A DNA stretch of 64,000 nucleotides, taken from Eutreptiella sp. 'Long Island Sound 2002' (lineage: Eukaryota; Euglenozoa; Euglenophyceae; Eutreptiales; Eutreptiaceae). Under the pieces are notes generated by a model. It was given only the letters and a program-made list of their open reading frames with translations. It was not told the origin of the DNA and searched no databases. Shown here piece by piece: positions 61,947-64,000 of the stretch. Numbering within the stretch: the first letter of the stretch is position 1; every line of letters starts with the position of its first letter. The position numbers and the translations under genes were made by a program. The DNA lies in assembly GCA_964036045.1 (NCBI GenBank), contig OZ038385.1, positions 28,232,853 to 28,296,852 of the forward strand, in the 5' to 3' direction.

Positions 61947-63557
61947 TTAGTTTCGCTTCTTACGCTGGGACATAGTCTCAGCACTGGTCAGGAGCTGCCC
62001 CTTGTTGTTCTCAACGAGGTAAGTGCGGAAGATGGGGTTGATACTCCCATCTGGTTGTATGAAGGCTGACATAGGTTCCCAGGTCGCCTCAGATAACCCA
62101 TAGCCATCCCACAGGGTTAGGAATTTCCATCCCTGTTTATACTCGTGGCGACCAATACCTGCAACCACGTAGTAACCATCAACTGCCATCTCATCGGCAG
62201 TCATCTCTTCGAGTTCGTCTGCCTCCTCTGGACTGGCAGCGTTTTCTAGGTCTATACGCTCAACCTCACTGTCGCTGAGGCGCCACTCATCCCAAGACAA
62301 GTCGTCAGGGGAGTGATAGTGCCTCAACTGCTTAGGTGCACACAGTAGTTCACCACCTAGACGTGGACTGCACCTGACATGGATCCTGGATCCATCTATC
62401 CAGATGATACGATAGGGTCCAAAGTAAGGGTCCTGTAGGCAGTTACGTGGCCAGGAGGGTAGGCGTGAATGGTGTACCAAAACAAGGTCACCAACCTTGA
62501 AGCTGGCAGGTCGCCGTAGGCGGTTCCGTCGGCTCTGTTCACGGTCACGAATGTGTCTCAGGTTAGTACCAGCCTGGTTAGCCAGAGACTGCTTGTGTTC
62601 CAGCCAATCTCCCACAGGACTCTTGAAGTCCTCAGGAAAGGGGGTTTTGAAGAACCAAGCAGGTCGTCCTCCATGGAACAGTTCGTGGGGGGTGAAACCC
62701 GTAGAAGAGCTCCGCTGTGAGTTCATGGACAGCACTGCCCAGGGCACTAGGCGTACGCAGTCCTTGGTGCGCTCCTGTTTCATCAGGATTCTTACGTTTT
62801 GCTCCACCACCCGGTTCTGTCTCTCACAGAGAGGGTTAGACGTGTGGGTATAGGGCACACCTGTGGTTACCTCCACGTTGAGGGCATTTAGCACTCGTTT
62901 GTACCACCCCGTGTCACTGCGGATGCGTACATCCTCATCAGAGTGCACCTGCTTAGGTGCTCCATAGGGTTCGAACCATAGTTCGACCAACATTTTCACA
63001 GTCTGCTCACCTGTGATTTTCTTATTGCAAGGGAACACACGGGTGAAGCGAGATAGACCACAGGTGACCACGAGGCAACTATCATAGCCGCCAAAGCGTG
63101 GTAGGCCGTGGATGAAATCCACGTAGAGAAGAGAGTTAGCACAATAGGGTATGGGTAAGCTTGAGATCAGGCCCCTATCCCTACTGTCGCTCTGCTTGCT
63201 GGCATGACAGCCACAAGCATCCACAATGGTCTGCATACGCGACCTCAGTTCAGTCAGGGTTAGACTAGAGTAGAAACAGTCACGGAAGAAGTCCACTGAG
63301 CGATTAGCGCCAGTGTGACCAGAACTGAGATGGGACCACTGTAGGCACCCATCCAGTCGTGCCTCAGGCACCACAATTCGGTCCTCGTAGAAGAGGTACT
63401 GATTGTTTTTATACCACTGGTGCCCGTCAATGACACGGTGTTCGAGACCAGTGCTGAGGGTTTGGAGAATTTCTTCATACTCTGACTGATAGTCGGTCAG
63501 ACTCCAACCCTCCAGGATTCCAGCAGTGCGCATGGACAGGTCAAGCTGGACATCCAT
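61947..63557 (-). CDS. Gypsy G integrase with chromodomain
   Basis: 536 codons open; the true frame reaches up to the frameshift near 63588. Zinc region: WSHLSSGHTGANRS and DACGCHASK (about 63340-63200). Catalytic core: SLLYVDFIHGLP (Asp, about 63125), VHSDEDVRI (Asp, 62945) and NPLCERQNR (Glu, 62825), all present. SFKVGDLVLVHHSRL (about 62490) is the GPY/F-type region. A chromodomain is YYVVAGIGRHEYKQGWKF followed by GYGLSEATWEPMSAF (about 62160-62050). A basic tail ends in RKKRN. The chromodomain may direct integration to marked chromatin, as known for chromoviruses. Confidence 0.85.
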   Translation of the reverse strand: MDVQLDLSMRTAGILEGWSLTDYQSEYEEILQTLSTGLEHRVIDGHQWYKNNQYLFYEDRIVVPEARLDGCLQWSHLSSGHTGANRSVDFFRDCFYSSLTLTELRSRMQTIVDACGCHASKQSDSRDRGLISSLPIPYCANSLLYVDFIHGLPRFGGYDSCLVVTCGLSRFTRVFPCNKKITGEQTVKMLVELWFEPYGAPKQVHSDEDVRIRSDTGWYKRVLNALNVEVTTGVPYTHTSNPLCERQNRVVEQNVRILMKQERTKDCVRLVPWAVLSMNSQRSSSTGFTPHELFHGGRPAWFFKTPFPEDFKSPVGDWLEHKQSLANQAGTNLRHIRDREQSRRNRLRRPASFKVGDLVLVHHSRLPSWPRNCLQDPYFGPYRIIWIDGSRIHVRCSPRLGGELLCAPKQLRHYHSPDDLSWDEWRLSDSEVERIDLENAASPEEADELEEMTADEMAVDGYYVVAGIGRHEYKQGWKFLTLWDGYGLSEATWEPMSAFIQPDGSINPIFRTYLVENNKGQLLTSAETMSQRKKRN

Positions 63558-64000
63558 ACGCTGGAAAGCCTCTTTGGCAGCGCCTCAGAGCTCTCACCAA
63601 TAAGCGCATCGAACTTGTTGCGCGATATATAGTCAGACAGTTCATTCTTAATCCCGGGGATATGATGCACTGTCAGCCTGAACTGGCTCAGGTAAGTCCA
63701 CCACCGTTTTAGCTTTGCTTTTTCTGGTGGTGGGCCCTTCTGAAAAGACTTCACAGGCTCCTGGTCACACAGCCAGACAATAGGGTTAGATCCCAGGAGT
63801 CGGGATTGTGACGATAGCACCAACATACCGGCCAGGAGTTCCTGGTCATAGGTGCTGTAGTTGGAAGGCGCTTGGTTCCATTTCCAATTCCAGTGTCCTA
63901 GTGGTACCAGTCGCCACTCACTGGTAGGATAGTCATGTTTCAACGAACCATCACGCTTCAGTCCAGTAGTACGATAATGGCAGTGGGTTACTTCAGCGGG
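63558..64000 (-). pseudogene. Gypsy G RNase H, partial
   Basis: Open to the window edge. Contains NYSTYDQELLAGMLVLS (catalytic Glu), NPIVWLCDQEPVKSF (Asp) and VHHIPGIKNELSDYISR, the typical end of a gypsy RNase H and start of the linker. The first Asp lies near or beyond the edge. The RNase H frame runs past the shift to 63497 as an overlap. A one-base shift around CTGCC (about 63588) moves the reading into the integrase frame, so this copy is probably inactive unless the element uses frameshifting there. Confidence 0.75.

Larger units (their letters stand above)
61010..64000 (-). mobile_element. Ty3/gypsy chromovirus G, 3' part
   Basis: Minus strand: RNase H, integrase with chromodomain, 3' noncoding, polypurine tract, 3' LTR. 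It differs from D and F in sequence and base composition, so it is an independent family. It continues past the window edge, where RT, protease, gag and the 5' LTR would lie. One frameshift (about 63588) separates RNase H from integrase. Confidence 0.85.

Overview
The window is a eukaryotic graveyard of nested retrotransposons with no complete host gene. Every long ORF that can be assigned belongs to a Ty3/gypsy element or to a non-LTR (LINE) element. Repeats, poly(A) or tetranucleotide tails, target-site duplications (TSDs) and very GC-rich UTRs fill the rest. The host is probably a large-genome protist. A dinoflagellate or other alveolate is favoured, because a captured fragment looks like a two-domain beta-alpha phosphofructokinase (the fused form is known from apicomplexans) and a 12-nt match to the dinoflagellate spliced leader occurs near 1447. 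A GC-rich alga is not excluded.

Layout: 1-3570 is lower-GC DNA with degenerate repeats. From about 3571 to 51863 lies one Ty3/gypsy chromovirus on the minus strand (element D), split by four insertions. (1) LINE A (4607-15900, plus) sits in the 3' noncoding/LTR part and is flanked by a 515-bp direct repeat. (2) A short retroposed insert (about 16809-17462) splits the end of the integrase ORF. (3) LINE B (19082-40025, minus) sits in the RNase H-integrase junction with a 9-bp TSD, and a near full-length LINE C (22360-31155, minus, 13-bp TSD) is nested inside it. (4) LINE B' (41321-46113, plus), a 5'-truncated relative of B, is flanked by a 1023-bp duplication of gypsy RT sequence. The gag of D ends at 51863.

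At 51766-53262 is a 419-bp-period satellite. Beyond it, head to head with D, lies a second related gypsy (element F, plus, gag-PR-RT-RNase H, 53266-58540). F carries a 152-bp poly(A)-tailed retroposon in gag and breaks off after RNase H. Lower-GC DNA with a tRNA-like sequence follows (58545-60863). A third, different gypsy (element G, minus) then begins with a 559-bp 3' LTR (61010-61568), a chromodomain integrase and part of RNase H, and runs off the window end.

Most interesting: LINE B and B' carry in their 3' UTR a decayed fragment of a pyrophosphate-type phosphofructokinase. LINE B encodes a Ulp1-like protease followed by an RS-rich domain. LINE A and B' appear to have made giant target-site duplications. 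D and F share a UAG codon at the gag-pol boundary with pol continuing in frame. LINE C has its two ORFs in one frame, separated only by UGA. Many coding regions carry stops, frameshifts or active-site substitutions, so most copies are dead.
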